Of a stretch of DNA of 64,000 nt, positions 62,988 through 64,000 are shown piece after piece (positions within the stretch are counted from its first letter, which is position 1; the number at the start of each line of letters is the position of its first letter). Source of the DNA: Cupriavidus pampae (lineage in GTDB: Bacteria > Pseudomonadota > Gammaproteobacteria > Burkholderiales > Burkholderiaceae). The translations under genes and the position numbers were made by a program. The notes beneath the pieces were generated by a model, which had not been told where the DNA came from, searched no databases, and saw only the letters and a program-made list of their open reading frames with translations. The DNA lies in NCBI RefSeq assembly GCF_914271485.1, contig NZ_CAJZAG010000003.1:434001-498000 (forward strand). Direction: 5' to 3'.

Positions 62988-63491
62988 GTGAAGGTCTTCG
63001 GTATCGCCGGCACGTCGGGCAGTGGCAAGACAACGTTGCTGGAGCAGCTGATTCCGCGCTTCGTGGCGGCCGGCCTGCATGTGGCCGGCATCAAGCACAC
63101 GCACCATGGCTTCGACCCCGACACGCCGGGCAAGGACTCCTGGCGCCTGCGCGCGTCGGGCTGCGAGAACGTGGTGCTGGTGGGGGCGCGCCATCTGACG
63201 CTGATGCGCAACTATCCGGCCGATCAACCGTCGCCAGAGATCGCCGAGGCGCTCGCCGTGCTGCCCGCCAAGACCGACCTCGTGCTGGTGGAAGGCTACA
63301 AGTGGAGCGACTTTCCGAAGCTCGAGGTGTTTCGTCCGGCCACGGGCAATGCGCCGCTATGGGAAGAGGTCCCCGCCGTAGTCGCCGTCGCCACCGATGC
63401 CCCTGAGGCCGTGCGCGCGCGCACATCGCTGCCGATCCTCGATCTGAACGACGTGGATGCCATCTTTCGCTGGATCCGCGACTATCGCTGA
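62988..63491 (+). CDS. mobB: Molybdopterin-guanine dinucleotide biosynthesis protein MobB
   Basis: 167 aa from a GTG start. P-loop GTSGSGKTT at residues 8-16, and the KHTHHGFDPDTPGKDS and DLVLVEGYKWSDFPKLEVFR motifs are typical of MobB. A GTP-binding accessory to MobA in making MGD for molybdoenzymes. No mobA or moe gene is within view. Confidence 0.93.
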   Translation: MKVFGIAGTSGSGKTTLLEQLIPRFVAAGLHVAGIKHTHHGFDPDTPGKDSWRLRASGCENVVLVGARHLTLMRNYPADQPSPEIAEALAVLPAKTDLVLVEGYKWSDFPKLEVFRPATGNAPLWEEVPAVVAVATDAPEAVRARTSLPILDLNDVDAIFRWIRDYR

Positions 63492-63503
63492 GCCGTCACG
63501 GCA

Positions 63504-64000
63504 TCAGACTTCTGGAATGGCCACGTGCCGCGCGAGTTCGGCGACCAGCGGCACATGGTCCGATCGTTGCGCCCAATCCCGGCCCGTGAGCGCATGCGCG
63601 CGTTCGATGTCGAAGCCGCGCACGTAGATGCGGTCCAGCTGCCACCACGGCATATGGCTGGGGAACGTATGAATGCGTCCGGTCTTGGCCTGCGCCGCTT
63701 CCACGGCGCCGAGCGTATTGCAGATCTGCGCATCGAGCCGGTGATTCCAGTCGTTGAAATCGCCGGCGATGACCAGTGGCGCATCGGACGGCACCACGCT
63801 GCGCACACGCTCGACCAGCGCCTTGGCCTGGCGTACGCGGCTGCGCGCGAACAGGCCGAAGTGCACGCAGATCAGATGCGCCTCCACACCGTTGATATCG
63901 GCCACCGCATGCAGCAACCCACGCTGCTCGAAGCGATGGTCGGACACGTCGAGGTTCTCCGACATCAGGATCGGATGGCGCGACAGGATCGCGTTGCCAT
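63504..64000 (-). CDS. Endonuclease/exonuclease/phosphatase family protein (5' part missing)
   Basis: The frame is open past the right edge: codons upstream of the internal ATG read GNAILSRHPI, the conserved EEP motif, so the gene starts beyond 64000. Visible C-terminal part has VIAGDFNDWN (catalytic Asp and Asn), LDRIYVRG and SDHVPLVAEL with the final Asp-His pair. Magnesium-dependent phosphodiesterase fold of the exonuclease III/sphingomyelinase superfamily; substrate unknown. Convergent with mobB. Confidence 0.88.
   Translation of the reverse strand, partial: GNAILSRHPILMSENLDVSDHRFEQRGLLHAVADINGVEAHLICVHFGLFARSRVRQAKALVERVRSVVPSDAPLVIAGDFNDWNHRLDAQICNTLGAVEAAQAKTGRIHTFPSHMPWWQLDRIYVRGFDIERAHALTGRDWAQRSDHVPLVAELARHVAIPEV

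Noticed and set aside
1..64000. tRNA genes, insertion sequences, prophage or a genomic island
   Set aside because: Nothing with transposase, integrase or phage similarity and no tRNA cloverleaf was recognised. Composition and gene order look like stable core chromosome throughout.

Overview
This is a 64 kb stretch of GC-rich core chromosome from a beta-proteobacterium of the family Burkholderiaceae. Gene content, protein sequences and gene order (lptD-surA-pdxA-rsmA, dusB-fis-purH-ruvC-ruvA-ruvB, rplM-rpsI, DUF6776-bactofilin, a Bug-type solute receptor) point to Cupriavidus or a close Ralstonia relative; this is inference, since no 16S gene is present. I found no prophage, insertion sequence, CRISPR array or tRNA. 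The left edge lies at the 3' end of an unseen gene and the right edge cuts an endonuclease/exonuclease/phosphatase gene.

Layout. 0-3 kb, plus: plsC, YgjP-type metalloprotease, gloA, EamA exporter. 3-10 kb, minus: lptD-surA-pdxA-rsmA-trpS (outer-membrane assembly, PLP synthesis, rRNA methylation). 10-16.6 kb, plus: amgK, azlC, azlD, murU, pepP, a hypothetical gene, a ubiH-type hydroxylase. 16.6-25.5 kb, plus: dusB-fis-purH, ruvC, a GDPD lipoprotein, ruvA, ruvB, two exported proteins and a YhhQ-type transporter. 25.5-28.6 kb, minus: tyrS-dtd-ybhB-histidine phosphatase. 28.7-31.4 kb, plus: M23 peptidase and anmK. 31.5-34.4 kb, minus: erpA, bactofilin, DUF6776 and rplM-rpsI. 34.4-35 kb: a 559-base regulatory region that appears to encode a small RNA. 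35-40 kb: OsmC-like gene (plus), then rnpB, DUF3025, pyrC, glycerate kinase and tartrate dehydrogenase (minus). 40-43.8 kb, plus: class II amidotransferase, Bug receptor and a ThDP enzyme. 43.8-50.6 kb, minus: LysR, gltIJKL, gdhA and a HypT-like LysR. 50.8-51.9 kb, plus: cysteine dioxygenase and Lrp. 51.9-61.3 kb: Atm1-type ABC exporter, thioesterase (plus), then a TetR-headed beta-oxidation operon. 61.4-64 kb: clsB-type phospholipase D, mobB, partial EEP gene.

How the genes work together. AnmK, AmgK and MurU cover three of the four steps that return anhydro-MurNAc to UDP-MurNAc without MurQ. GltIJKL imports glutamate/aspartate and the neighbouring glutamate dehydrogenase can deaminate it. 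Tartrate dehydrogenase and glycerate kinase overlap and form a route from tartrate to 2-phosphoglycerate. TetR, acyl-CoA dehydrogenase, a FadB-like fusion, a thiolase and an enoyl-CoA hydratase make a fatty-acid degradation unit with a visible TetR operator.

The least ordinary signals are non-coding: a probable 126-nt small RNA with an anti-Shine-Dalgarno loop upstream of rplM; a near-consensus Fis site on the dusB-fis promoter; a 16-codon leader ORF whose stop overlaps the DUF6776 start; a terminator-like hairpin between gltI and gltJ; and long dyads beside gdhA and its LysR gene.
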